Assembly (NCBI GenBank): GCA_030427405.1
Contig: JAUHXK010000012.1
Location: forward strand, 1 to 64,000
Source: Alphaproteobacteria bacterium
GTDB lineage: Bacteria; Pseudomonadota; Alphaproteobacteria; Rhodobacterales; Rhodobacteraceae
Direction of reading: 5' to 3'
Length of the DNA: 64,000 bases
How positions within the stretch are numbered: position 1 is the first letter of the stretch; each line of letters opens with the position of its first letter. Made by a program: the position numbers and the translations under genes. Below the pieces are notes generated by a model. It worked only from the letters and a program-made list of their open reading frames with translations. It made no database searches and was not told the origin of the DNA. This document shows positions 1 to 9,723 of the stretch, in pieces.

Positions 1-1
1 G

Positions 2-289
2 ATGGCATTGAAACCGCTTCATGACCGTGTGTTGGTCCGTCGCGTTGAAAGCGAAGAGAAAACCGCAGGCGGCCTGATCATTCCCGATAGCGCAAAAGAA
101 AAGCCCAGCGAAGGCGAAGTCGTCGCAACCGGCGAAGGCGCGCGCAAGGACAGCGGCGAGCTGATCGCAATGGCGGTCAAAGCTGGCGACAAGATCCTGT
201 TCGGCAAATGGTCGGGCACCGAGGTTCAGGTCGACGGCGAAGAGCTGCTGATGATGAAAGAAAGCGACATCATGGGGATCATCGAGTAA
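2..289 (+). CDS. groES: Co-chaperonin GroES
   Basis: This 95-residue protein is the heptameric lid of the GroEL folding chamber in the cytoplasm. It opens with [14 protein letters not shown], the usual GroES start, and carries the mobile loop (about residues 16-33, KTAGGLIIP region) that contacts GroEL, plus the conserved [11 protein letters not shown] stretch. Length matches the family. The start codon is the second base of the window, so its ribosome binding site, promoter and any CIRCE or RpoH element lie outside. groEL follows after 57 bases, forming the standard bicistronic unit. Confidence 0.98.
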   Translation: MALKPLHDRVLVRRVESEEKTAGGLIIPDSAKEKPSEGEVVATGEGARKDSGELIAMAVKAGDKILFGKWSGTEVQVDGEELLMMKESDIMGIIE

Positions 290-310
290 GCGCGCAGCGC
301 TTCACTCTGA

Positions 311-1990
<1,680 letters not shown>

Positions 1991-2080
1991 GCACGTCGAG
2001 CGCGCTCTGGCGTTTCGACGGCCCCAAGGCGGCGTGGCCAAAATAGGTCAAGCCGCCGAAGAGGGAGCCAAAAACATGAT

Positions 2081-2107
2081 GGGGTCGCCTTTGGGCGGCC
2101 CCGTTTT
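2081..2107 (+). terminator. Rho-independent terminator of groESL
   Basis: A 9-bp stem (GGGGTCGCC pairing with GGCGGCCCC, one G-U) with a 4-base loop is followed by TTTT. It lies about 90 bases past the groEL stop codon, on the strand of groESL. Confidence 0.75.
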
Positions 2108-2134
2108 CGATTGAGATGCCCGCTGCGCGTGCAT

Positions 2135-2168
2135 GCCTCCGGCGGGAGTATTTTTGAAAAGATGAAAT
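2135..2168 (+). repeat. 34-bp dispersed repeat, copy 1
   Basis: This copy begins GCCTCCGGCGGGAGTATTTT and ends GAAAAGATGAAAT. A second copy with 33 of 34 identical bases lies in the opposite orientation at 5048-5081. CCTCCGGCGGGAG is itself an inverted repeat (CTCC/GGAG arms). The element sits just after the groESL terminator and before a new transcription unit. From memory, similar strings are common in intergenic DNA of Rhodobacteraceae; that is recollection, not a search. Confidence 0.7.
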
Positions 2169-2229
2169 GGGGTCTCGTTTTGCAGCAAAGTGAGTGGGAT
2201 TGGCACACGGAAAGAGCTATGCGGTTGAT

Positions 2230-3072
2230 ATGAGATTATTTCTGCTTACCGCCCTTACCATGTGCGCCTTTGCGGCAAATTCAATCCTGAATCGTTTGGC
2301 GGTCGACAGCGGGGCCAGTGATCCGGCAGGGTTTGCGGTGGTTCGGGTTTTGTCGGGGGCTTTGATCCTGGCCGGCTTGGTCCTTGCACGGGGCGGATAC
2401 CTTCCGTTGCGAAACAGGCGCAGGGTTGTGGGGGCAGGGGCGCTGTCGCTGTACATGATCGGGTTTTCCGTGGCTTACCTGACACTGGACGCAGGGTTGG
2501 GCGCGTTGATCCTGTTCGGCGTCGTGCAAATTACCATGTTTGCGGCAAATTCCGTCACCGGAACCGTGCCTTCGGCACGTCACCTGACGGGCGCAGCCAT
2601 CGCGATGGGCGGGCTGGTCTGCGTGCTGTGGCCCGCCGGCGCGCTGCGCGTTGATCCGGTGGGAGCGGTGCTGATGATCGCGGCCGGGATAGGTTGGGCT
2701 TTTTATTCAATCGCAGGGCGGTCTGAACCGGATGCGCTGGCCGGGACGGCGGCAAATTTCGTCGTGGCATTGCCAGTGACGGCCCTTGCCCTTTTGGCGG
2801 CAGGCGGCACGTGGCAGATGACTGGCGCCGGCTACGCGCTTGCGGCCCTGTCCGGCAGCGTGACATCTGGCCTCGGCTATGCGCTGTGGTACCGCGTTCT
2901 GCCTCAACTGGCACCGTCGGCCGCGGCCGTAGTGCAACTGAGCGTGCCGGTCATCGCCATCTTGGCAGGCGTCGCGCTGTTGGGCGAAGCGGTCAGCATG
3001 CGCCTTGCCCTTGGGGCATGCCTTGTCCTGGGCGGCATCGCGATGGCGGTATTGCGCGGGGCGCGGCGCTAG
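2230..3072 (+). CDS. EamA/DMT-superfamily permease
   Basis: This 280-residue integral membrane protein has about ten hydrophobic helices arranged as two EamA-type halves, as in RhaT/YdcZ-like drug/metabolite transporters of the inner membrane. The second half contains the typical [12 protein letters not shown] and [21 protein letters not shown] segments. I placed the start at the ATG giving [12 protein letters not shown], because the 12 codons before it are not hydrophobic and a GGAAAGAG sequence lies upstream. Substrate cannot be told from sequence. It is followed 38 bases later by a secreted hydrolase gene. Confidence 0.85.
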   Translation: MRLFLLTALTMCAFAANSILNRLAVDSGASDPAGFAVVRVLSGALILAGLVLARGGYLPLRNRRRVVGAGALSLYMIGFSVAYLTLDAGLGALILFGVVQITMFAANSVTGTVPSARHLTGAAIAMGGLVCVLWPAGALRVDPVGAVLMIAAGIGWAFYSIAGRSEPDALAGTAANFVVALPVTALALLAAGGTWQMTGAGYALAALSGSVTSGLGYALWYRVLPQLAPSAAAVVQLSVPVIAILAGVALLGEAVSMRLALGACLVLGGIAMAVLRGARR

Positions 3073-3110
3073 GGGTTTCCCCTGTTCGGTTTAGGGATTA
3101 TCTGGCGGGA

Positions 3111-3884
3111 ATGAGAGTTCTGATCGCGCTAATTTTGTGTTTCTTGCCTGCCGCCGCCAGTGCGAAATGCGTTGTCCTGCTTCATGGCCTGGCCCGTACC
3201 GAAGCGTCGTTTTCAGTCATGGAGCAGCTGTTTCGCATTCATGACTATACCGTGGTCGTCCCCGGGTATCATTCGACCGACCTGCCCATTCCCGAACTTG
3301 CCAGCGAAGCGCTGCCGGATGCGTTTGAGGCTTGCGGAAAGGAAAAGGTCAACGTGGTGGCTCATTCCATGGGCGGTATCCTGCTGCGCTATTGGCTGCA
3401 GGACAACCATCCGGGAAACCTGGGACGCGTTGTCATGCTTGGCCCCCCGAACCAGGGCAGCCAGCTTGTCGATGAACTGGGCGATTGGGAGGTGTTCGGC
3501 CTGTTGAATGGCCCGGCCGGTCTGGCGCTGGGCACCGGTCCCGAAGGGGTGCCGCGCAAGTTGCCGCCGGTCGCGTTCGAACTGGGGGTCATCGCGGGGA
3601 GAAACTCGCTGAACCCGCTATTCTCTTCGCTGATTGATGGGCCGGATGACGGCAAGGTTTCGGTCGAAACAACAAAGGTGGACGGTATGGCCGATCACCT
3701 CGTTCTGCCCGTGACGCATACATTCATGATGAACAATCCGCGCGTCATGGCCCAGGCCTTGCACTTTATCGAATTTGGCCAGTTCGATCCGCAGATCACC
3801 TGGCTTGACGGAGTGATGGACATCATTGACGAGATTTGTATCGGGCAGGACTGCTCGGAACCGGAGTCGGAGCCCACAAGATGA
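3111..3884 (+). CDS. Secreted alpha/beta-hydrolase (lipase/acylhydrolase-like)
   Basis: The 257-residue product has a Sec signal peptide ([18 protein letters not shown]), so it is probably periplasmic. An oxyanion-type HG dipeptide (VLLHGLAR, residues 25-26) and a nucleophile elbow AHSMGG (Ser86) identify an alpha/beta hydrolase of the lipase/PGAP1-like type. A late LPVTHTFMM may supply the catalytic His. The true start is the ATG after TGGCGGGA; the longer open frame upstream is read-through within the permease gene. Its stop overlaps the start of the next gene (ATGA), suggesting translational coupling. The natural substrate is unknown. Confidence 0.82.
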   Translation: MRVLIALILCFLPAAASAKCVVLLHGLARTEASFSVMEQLFRIHDYTVVVPGYHSTDLPIPELASEALPDAFEACGKEKVNVVAHSMGGILLRYWLQDNHPGNLGRVVMLGPPNQGSQLVDELGDWEVFGLLNGPAGLALGTGPEGVPRKLPPVAFELGVIAGRNSLNPLFSSLIDGPDDGKVSVETTKVDGMADHLVLPVTHTFMMNNPRVMAQALHFIEFGQFDPQITWLDGVMDIIDEICIGQDCSEPESEPTR

Positions 3885-5035
3885 CAGTTCTCGACGTAAC
3901 ACTCACCGGCGCAGATGTTCTTTTGCCCGCGGGCGGGCTGTCGCGGTCGGAATTGACCATCGCGGACGGGCGGGTTCAGCCGGGTCGACAAGGGGGCCGG
4001 GTCATAGACCTGTCTGGCTACCTGGTCCTGCCCGGCATCGTGGACTTGCACGGAGATGGCTTCGAAAGGCATATCGCGCCCCGCCGGGGCGCAATGAAGC
4101 AGATGGCAGAGGGGATCGTTTCGGTCGAGGCCGAACTGGCGGCAAACGGGATCACCACAGCGGTCCTTGCCCAGTTCCACAGTTGGGAAGGCGGCGTGCG
4201 CGGCCCGGAATTTGCAGCACAGGTTTTCCAGGCGATTGCATCGGTGCGCGATCTGGTCGTGACCGACCTTGTTCCGCAACTGCGCTTCGAAACTCACATG
4301 CTGGACGCCTATTCGGGACTGGCGGATCGTATAGCCGCATGGCAGGTGCCCTATGTGGTTTTCAACGATCACCTGCCACATGCGCGACTGGCGCAAGGTC
4401 GAAAGCCACCGAGGTTGACCGGGCAGGCCCTGAAGGCCGGGCGCAGTCCGGAAAGCCATTTGTCGATGTTGCAAGCCATGCATGAGCGGCGCGGCGAAGT
4501 GCCTGCGGCGCTGGACGTGTTGTGCAGGGAATTGACCGCCCGTGGCATTACGCTGGGCAGTCATGACGACACAACGGCCGAAGAGCGCGCGGAATGGCGC
4601 GCAAGGGGCGCGGCGATTGCCGAATTTCCCGAGACACCAGAAGCCGCCGAAGCCGCGCGCGCCGCTGGCGATCACATCATCCTCGGGTCTCCCAACGTGG
4701 TGCGTGGCGGATCGCATAAGGGAAATGCCAGCGCGTTGGATTTGATCGCGATGGGGCTGTGCGATGCACTTGCCTCGGACTATCACTATCCAAGCCCGCG
4801 CCGCGCCGCACTGTTGCTGGCCAAAAGCGGCCTGTTGGACTTTGCCGCGGCCTGGGCGCTGGTCTCATCGGGGCCCGCGCGGGTGCTTAACCTCGATGAT
4901 CGCGGAAGCCTTGATGCGGGCAAACGGGCCGACCTGGTCATCCTGGATGCCGAAACGCACCGGGTCGCCGCCACATTGGCGGCTGGGCGGGTCAGCTATA
5001 TGTCAGGTGACATAGCCGCCCGCTTCATCAGCTAA
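3881..5035 (+). CDS. phnM: PhnM-like amidohydrolase (ribose 1-methylphosphonate 5-triphosphate diphosphatase family)
   Basis: This 384-residue cytosolic metal-dependent hydrolase resembles PhnM, which in C-P lyase pathways removes pyrophosphate from alpha-D-ribose 1-methylphosphonate 5-triphosphate. Visible marks are the H-x-D metal motif in [10 protein letters not shown] (His57, Asp59, His64), [33 protein letters not shown] with AEFPET, and ASDYHYPS near residue 300. No other phn gene is in the window, so it stands alone behind a secreted hydrolase with which it shares ATGA. The gene could act on another substrate; family assignment is firmer than function. Confidence 0.75.
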   Translation: MTVLDVTLTGADVLLPAGGLSRSELTIADGRVQPGRQGGRVIDLSGYLVLPGIVDLHGDGFERHIAPRRGAMKQMAEGIVSVEAELAANGITTAVLAQFHSWEGGVRGPEFAAQVFQAIASVRDLVVTDLVPQLRFETHMLDAYSGLADRIAAWQVPYVVFNDHLPHARLAQGRKPPRLTGQALKAGRSPESHLSMLQAMHERRGEVPAALDVLCRELTARGITLGSHDDTTAEERAEWRARGAAIAEFPETPEAAEAARAAGDHIILGSPNVVRGGSHKGNASALDLIAMGLCDALASDYHYPSPRRAALLLAKSGLLDFAAAWALVSSGPARVLNLDDRGSLDAGKRADLVILDAETHRVAATLAAGRVSYMSGDIAARFIS

Positions 5036-5047
5036 CTACCGGCGCAG

Positions 5048-5081
5048 ATTTCATCTTTTCGAAAATACTCCCGCCGGAGGC
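5048..5081 (-). repeat. 34-bp dispersed repeat, copy 2 (inverted)
   Basis: On the minus strand this reads as the copy at 2135-2168 with a single T-to-C difference. It occupies the short gap between the convergent phnM-like gene and purK, so it could form a structured 3' end for either transcript. Confidence 0.7.
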
Positions 5082-5103
5082 ATTGCGCATCAGCGCGATT
5101 GTC

Positions 5104-6171
5104 TCAGCGGGTGACGCGGTTAAAGTGCCCCATTTTTCGGCCGGGTTTGACCTCGGCCTTGCCATACAGGTGCAGCGCCACGTCGCGTTCGCGGGCCAGG
5201 TCCGGAACGCGTTCCATATCATCCCCGATCAGGTTCTCCATCACGACGTCCGAATGCCGCTGCCCGTCGCCCAAAGGCCAGCCGGCAACCGCACGAATAT
5301 GCTGCTCGAACTGGTCAACGGCACAGCCGTTTTGTGTCCAATGCCCCGAATTATGGACTCGCGGCGCGATCTCGTTCACGATCAGACCGCCGGGTGTCAC
5401 AAACAGTTCGACCCCCATGACGCCGACATAGTCCAGCGCGTTCAATATGTTGGCGGCAAGCAGAATCGCGTCGGTGCGCTGCGATGCCGACAACCGGGCC
5501 GGAACCGTGGTCGTGCGCAGGATGCCTTCGCGGTGAACATTTTCCCCAGGATCAAAACAGGCAACCTGCCCATCCAGACCCCGCGCGGCAATAATGGAAA
5601 CTTCGTGGCTGAAATCGACAAAACCTTCAAGGATGGCAGGTGCGCCTGCCATGTCTGCCAAAGCAGCCTCGGCGTCATCGGGGCTGTGCAATCGCGCCTG
5701 ACCCTTGCCGTCATACCCGAAACGCCGGGTCTTCAGGATGGCAGGTACGCCAATGTCATCAATCGCACGCCGCAGCCCTGCCATATCGGCAACATCGGCA
5801 AACGGGGCAGTATTCAGGCCGAGGTCTTGCAGAAAGGTCTTTTCCGTCAACCTGTCCTGGCTGATCCGCAGGGCCTCGCGCCCGGGATGGATGGGGCAAT
5901 GTGCCTCTAGCAGATCCAGGGCTTGGGTTGGGATGTTTTCGAACTCGTAGGAAATGACATCCACGGAATCTGCGAAACGGCGCAGCGCGTCCGCATCCTT
6001 GTAAGAGGCCGTCGTCACGCGGTCGGCCACCTGTCCGGCAGGTGGGTTTGCGCCGGGTTCGAAAATATGCGTGGCAAGGCCCAGCCTTGCTGCGGCCACG
6101 GACAGCATTCGGCCCAATTGCCCGCCACCGAGAATACCGACAACGCCACCGGGTTGCAGCGGGCTATTCAT
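5104..6171 (-). CDS. purK: 5-(carboxyamino)imidazole ribonucleotide synthase
   Basis: PurK uses ATP and bicarbonate to carboxylate aminoimidazole ribonucleotide in de novo purine synthesis. The 355-residue protein begins with the glycine-rich [13 protein letters not shown] motif and has an ATP-grasp core ([44 protein letters not shown]). The start ATG is inside the last codons of purE (8-base overlap), which fits coupled purEK expression; a longer frame upstream is purE read out of frame. Length is normal. Confidence 0.97.
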   Translation of the reverse strand: MNSPLQPGGVVGILGGGQLGRMLSVAAARLGLATHIFEPGANPPAGQVADRVTTASYKDADALRRFADSVDVISYEFENIPTQALDLLEAHCPIHPGREALRISQDRLTEKTFLQDLGLNTAPFADVADMAGLRRAIDDIGVPAILKTRRFGYDGKGQARLHSPDDAEAALADMAGAPAILEGFVDFSHEVSIIAARGLDGQVACFDPGENVHREGILRTTTVPARLSASQRTDAILLAANILNALDYVGVMGVELFVTPGGLIVNEIAPRVHNSGHWTQNGCAVDQFEQHIRAVAGWPLGDGQRHSDVVMENLIGDDMERVPDLARERDVALHLYGKAEVKPGRKMGHFNRVTR

Positions 6172-6652
6172 CGCGTGGCTCCTGCGGGATCGAATCCGAC
6201 AGGGCAGCGCGCCATGCATCCAGCCGTCCGGCCAGATCGCTGTCCTGCAACGCCAGGATTCCGGCGGCCATAAGCCCCGCATTGGCCCCGCCCGCCGACC
6301 CGATGGCCATGGTCGCAACCGGGAAGCCCTTGGGCATTTGGACGATGGAATACAGCGAATCGACCCCGGACAGGGCACGGGTCTGAACCGGAACGCCAAT
6401 AACGGGCACGCGTGTTTTCGACGCCATCATCCCGGGCAAGTGCGCCGCCCCGCCAGCACCGGCGATGATGACCTGCAACCCGCGGTCGACGGCGGTTTTT
6501 CCATATTCCCAAAGGCGGTCAGGGGTCCGGTGGGCCGAAACAATGCGTGCCTCATACCCGATGCCCAGTTCATCCAGAATATCCGCTGCGGCTTTCATGG
6601 TCGGCCAGTCCGACTGGCTGCCCATGATGATCCCGACCTTGATCTCATCCAT
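6164..6652 (-). CDS. purE: 5-(carboxyamino)imidazole ribonucleotide mutase
   Basis: PurE moves the carboxylate group on N5-CAIR to give CAIR, the step after PurK. The 162-residue sequence has the class I PurE signatures [25 protein letters not shown] and [15 protein letters not shown]. The start was set at MDEIKVG, which aligns with the family; the 15 codons before it in the same frame are not conserved in character. It is the first gene of the purEK unit on the minus strand. Confidence 0.97.
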   Translation of the reverse strand: MDEIKVGIIMGSQSDWPTMKAAADILDELGIGYEARIVSAHRTPDRLWEYGKTAVDRGLQVIIAGAGGAAHLPGMMASKTRVPVIGVPVQTRALSGVDSLYSIVQMPKGFPVATMAIGSAGGANAGLMAAGILALQDSDLAGRLDAWRAALSDSIPQEPRDE

Positions 6653-6733
6653 CCGCAATGTCTCCGCCACTTCCAAAAGAGCGCGCACTATAGCCAAATC
6701 AGCCTAGGTGGCAATGCGGCAGAAGCATGCGAT

Positions 6734-6958
6734 TCAGGCAATAATATCAGGGGTCAGCCTGTCCTCGATCAGCCTGATCGTATCTTTGAGCCGCAGTTTC
6801 TGCTTTTTCAGCCGCTTGATCGTCAACTGGTCCGATGTCCCCTTGGCCTGCAAGGCTTCGATTGCTTCGTCCAGGTCCCGGTGCTGACGGCGGAAGACTT
6901 CAAGCTCGACACGCAAAACTTCATCGGTTTTCATTGAAATGTCGGTTGGCGCGTTCAT
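6734..6958 (-). CDS. DUF465 (YdcH-like) small protein
   Basis: This 74-residue protein is highly charged and predicted to be a helical hairpin. The segment ELEVFRRQHRDLDEAIEALQ followed by DQLTIKRLKKQKLRLKDTI matches the DUF465 pattern of two short helices. Function of the family is not established. I chose the ATG giving MNAPTDIS; a second ATG 8 codons later is possible because neither has a strong ribosome binding site. It lies between purE and the divergent heat-shock unit. Confidence 0.75.
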   Translation of the reverse strand: MNAPTDISMKTDEVLRVELEVFRRQHRDLDEAIEALQAKGTSDQLTIKRLKKQKLRLKDTIRLIEDRLTPDIIA

Positions 6959-7025
6959 TGGCGACTCAGTCTGTCTGGTGGTGCTTGCTACACAAGATAG
7001 TGCGTTAAGGTTAAGCCGCCTAGAC

Positions 7026-7055
7026 CTTGTGGACATCCCGTTTTCTTCCCATATT
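7026..7055 (+). promoter_or_regulatory. RpoH (sigma-32)-type promoter of hsp20
   Basis: CTTGTGG (7026-7032), a 15-base spacer, and CCCATATT (7048-7055) fit the sigma-32 consensus CTTGAAA-N11-16-CCCATnT closely. The site lies about 70 bases ahead of the hsp20 start codon, a sensible position for a heat-shock promoter. Confidence 0.65.
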
Positions 7056-7122
7056 CTATATTGCGCGGTTGCCGCTATGGGGCCGCTCGAAACGTCGCTT
7101 TGACAAAGAAGGACGAGAAAAC

Positions 7123-7536
7123 GTGTCGAAACTTACTCTTGGCTCATACCCGCATCTTTTGGGATTCGAGCAATTGGAACGCCTTCTTGAACGCTCTGCC
7201 AAGGGCGGCAACGAAGGATATCCGCCTTATAACATCGAACAGACTTCGGATTTTTCCTATCGCATCACCCTGGCGGTTGCCGGGTTCGCCGAACAGGACC
7301 TGTCCATAACGATCGAGGATCGTCAGTTGGTCATTCGGGGCCGTCAGAGCGACGATAGCGAAGGGCGCGTGTACCTGCATCGCGGTATTGCCGCGCGACA
7401 GTTCCAGCGCATGTTCGTTCTCGCCGATGGCGTCGAAGTCGGAGAGGCCATCATGGAAAACGGGTTGCTGCATGTCGACCTGACTCGCGCCGTTCCCGAA
7501 ACCGTGGTGCAGACAATCAACATAAGGAAGGGGTAA
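7123..7536 (+). CDS. ibpA: Small heat-shock protein, Hsp20/IbpA family
   Basis: This 137-residue ATP-independent holdase binds unfolding proteins and aggregates in the cytoplasm. The alpha-crystallin domain spans about residues 28-125 (YNIEQTSDFSYRITLAVAG, then RGIAARQFQRMFVLADG), and the C-terminal INIRK is close to the I-x-I anchoring motif. The start is GTG at 7123, chosen because GAAGGACGAG precedes it and the protein then begins SKLTLGSYPHLLGF as in close alphaproteobacterial relatives. An RpoH-like promoter lies upstream and the DUF1150 gene follows after 3 bases. Confidence 0.93.
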   Translation: MSKLTLGSYPHLLGFEQLERLLERSAKGGNEGYPPYNIEQTSDFSYRITLAVAGFAEQDLSITIEDRQLVIRGRQSDDSEGRVYLHRGIAARQFQRMFVLADGVEVGEAIMENGLLHVDLTRAVPETVVQTINIRKG

Positions 7537-7539
7537 GTC

Positions 7540-7764
7540 ATGAATACACCATATGAAATCAACGCCGAAGGCGACCGGATCGTCTATGTAAAGGCGATCG
7601 ACGTGGCGGACTTGCCGCGGGATGTGCGCGATCAGGCCGGTGATCTGGATCACCTTTATGCCGTCCACGATTCCGACGGCCAGCAGTTGGCGCTTGTCGC
7701 CGATCGCAAAATGGCTTTTGTACTGGCGCGCCAGCACGACCTGTCGCCGGTGGCCGTTCACTGA
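7540..7764 (+). CDS. DUF1150 family protein
   Basis: The product is 74 residues and acidic, with the family-typical core VADLPRDVRDQAGDLDHLYAVHDSDG and a FVLARQHDLSPVAVH tail. DUF1150 genes usually sit directly after an hsp20 gene in alphaproteobacteria, as here (3-base gap), implying co-induction by heat shock and perhaps a partner role. AAGGAAGGGG precedes the ATG. No biochemical function is known to me. Confidence 0.88.
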   Translation: MNTPYEINAEGDRIVYVKAIDVADLPRDVRDQAGDLDHLYAVHDSDGQQLALVADRKMAFVLARQHDLSPVAVH

Positions 7765-7873
7765 GTTCACTCCGTCTACCCGAATAGCCGTGACATTCAC
7801 CATAGCACAGGCGAAACCGGCACCACGGCAGCATTCGCCCGCCGGGTGCCGGGGCAGATAAGGAAATGCGCAC

Positions 7874-8761
7874 ATGAGCTGGTATGATTTCGATTGGGTG
7901 GATGCCTTCAGCGACCGCGCGTTTGGCGGCAATGGCTGCGCCGTCGTACACGGGGGCGCTGACCTGCCCGAGGACGTCTGTACCAGCTATGTCAAGGAGA
8001 CATCGCTGGTAGAGTGCACCTTTACCGGACCGTCCAGCGTTGCAGATGTCAAAGTCCGCTATTTTCTGGCAAGCCGCGAAATCCCCTTTGCAGGTCATCC
8101 GACGATTGCGACCGTTGCCGCCCTGCGTTCACGGGGGGTGGTGCAGGGCGACTCGCTGACACTGGAAACCGGGGCGGGACTTGTTGCCATTCGCCTGAAC
8201 GGTGATCAGATCGAGATGACGCAGGTTGCACCTGAGTTTGGGGCCATGGTTCCCGCCCAGCTTGTCGCTGATGCCATCGGTCTGCCGCGTGAGGCAATCG
8301 TTGCCCCGCCGCAAATGGTTTCCACTGGCCTGCCATTCTGCATAACCCTGTTGCGGGACCATGACGCTTTGCGGGCCGCGAAACTGGATCCGGGGCCGTT
8401 GCGCAAAATTGCCGAAACAGCCGGATTTTCCGGAACCGACATGGCAGAGCCGTTCCTGGTGACGCTGAAGGGCGCCACCGGCAAGGGCGACACGTTTTCG
8501 CGCCTGCTGCTGGCACCACCCAGCCCGCCCGAGGACCCGTTTACCGGCTCGGCGACCGGCGCGATGGCCGCGTATCTTTGGAAGAACGGATTGATGCAAA
8601 AGGATATGTTCATCGCCGAACAGGGGCATGACATGGGGCGCCCGGGCCAGGCCAAGGTCACCCGCGTTGGACCGGTCGATGCAATGACCGGGATCAGGGT
8701 TGCCGGGCAGGGGCACATCCTGATGCGCGGGCAAGTCGACCTGCCCGAGCGCCTGCAATGA
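7874..8761 (+). CDS. PhzF-family isomerase/epimerase
   Basis: The 295-residue protein belongs to the PhzF/DapF-fold enzymes, which catalyse proton-transfer isomerisations without cofactor. It begins DFDWVDAFSDRAFGGNGCAVV, has the likely catalytic acid in SLVECTF (Glu47), REIPFAGHPTIATVAAL, and the phosphate/carboxylate-binding DPFTGSATGAMAAYL late in the chain. No phenazine or other biosynthetic genes are nearby, so the substrate is unknown. Its stop overlaps the start of the next gene by 4 bases. Confidence 0.88.
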   Translation: MSWYDFDWVDAFSDRAFGGNGCAVVHGGADLPEDVCTSYVKETSLVECTFTGPSSVADVKVRYFLASREIPFAGHPTIATVAALRSRGVVQGDSLTLETGAGLVAIRLNGDQIEMTQVAPEFGAMVPAQLVADAIGLPREAIVAPPQMVSTGLPFCITLLRDHDALRAAKLDPGPLRKIAETAGFSGTDMAEPFLVTLKGATGKGDTFSRLLLAPPSPPEDPFTGSATGAMAAYLWKNGLMQKDMFIAEQGHDMGRPGQAKVTRVGPVDAMTGIRVAGQGHILMRGQVDLPERLQ

Positions 8762-9618
8762 CCACCCCGGCAATCGGGATACTGCCTTACGGGACGCGTC
8801 TGGGGCCAAAGCTGTCCGCGGTGCCGCTGGCGGATCTGAACTGGCCGCTAGGGTGTCCCGACCGCCTGACGGGCAAGACGGTTGGCGACCTGACCCCGAA
8901 CGATCACCTGATCATGTATCCCAACTCGACGGTGCATATGCGCCTGCGCCGGGGTACAGGCGCGCGTATCTCTTTGATGATGGGGGAACCTTCGGCAATT
9001 CATGGCAAGCACGATCGACTTCTGCGCCTCAGCTGGCGTCGCTTTTTTCGCGTGCTGACGTTCCATGAGGTGCTGCTTGAGCGCCTTCCAAACGCCGTGT
9101 TTCTTCCCTATGGCGCAACGCTTGTTCCACAATGGCGTGAGCTGGCGGTCGAAAAGACACGGTCCTGCTCGCTGATTGCATCGGCCAAACAGGACCTTGC
9201 GGGTCACCAGCTGAGGCACCGTGTCATCGACCGGGTGCGCCGGGATGGAGCCGAGGTCGACATCATGGGGCGGGGGTATTTACCCTTTGATCAGAAATCT
9301 GACGGGTTGGCGCCGTACCGCTATTCGGTGGTGATCGAAAACGTGCGTGAAAAGAACTATTTCTCGGAGAAACTGATCGACGCGATCCTGTGTTCGACGG
9401 TTCCGATCTATTGGGGGTGCCCCAATATCGGCGATTTCATGGAAACGTCGGGGATGATCCTGTGCGAGTCCGAGGCGGATATCATCGCTGCTGTTCAATC
9501 CGTTTCGGAATCGGATTTTGAATCCCGTTTGTCGCGCCTGCAGGAAATTCAGCCGCTGGCCGCAGATTTCGGTGCCTTCGAACAACGCGCAGCCCAGACC
9601 CTGCTTGATCAGCTTTAG
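8758..9618 (+). CDS. Glycosyltransferase family 10-like protein
   Basis: This 286-residue protein carries the fucosyltransferase-type C-terminal signature: VVIENVREKNYFSEKLIDA followed by LCSTVPIYWGCPNI, where GT10 enzymes bind the GDP-sugar. The N-terminal half is not recognisable. It has no signal peptide or membrane span, so a cytosolic or peripheral enzyme is likely. It is translationally coupled to the PhzF gene (ATGA overlap). Donor and acceptor sugars cannot be predicted; no polysaccharide cluster adjoins it. Confidence 0.72.
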   Translation: MTTPAIGILPYGTRLGPKLSAVPLADLNWPLGCPDRLTGKTVGDLTPNDHLIMYPNSTVHMRLRRGTGARISLMMGEPSAIHGKHDRLLRLSWRRFFRVLTFHEVLLERLPNAVFLPYGATLVPQWRELAVEKTRSCSLIASAKQDLAGHQLRHRVIDRVRRDGAEVDIMGRGYLPFDQKSDGLAPYRYSVVIENVREKNYFSEKLIDAILCSTVPIYWGCPNIGDFMETSGMILCESEADIIAAVQSVSESDFESRLSRLQEIQPLAADFGAFEQRAAQTLLDQL

Positions 9619-9671
9619 GTCAGGGCAAGACGGAATCACGCGCCATATCTTGTCTGCGCCCCAGTGCAAAC

Positions 9672-9703
9672 AAAAAGGCCCCCGGCATCGCCAGGGGCCT
9701 TTT
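9672..9703. terminator. Bidirectional terminator between GT10-like gene and sat/cysC
   Basis: The stem AAAGGCCCC / GGGGCCTTT has an A-run on the left and TTTT on the right, so it can stop transcription from both sides. It sits in the gap of two convergent genes. Confidence 0.85.
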
Positions 9704-9723
9704 GTATTGGTGTTTACTGGTGC

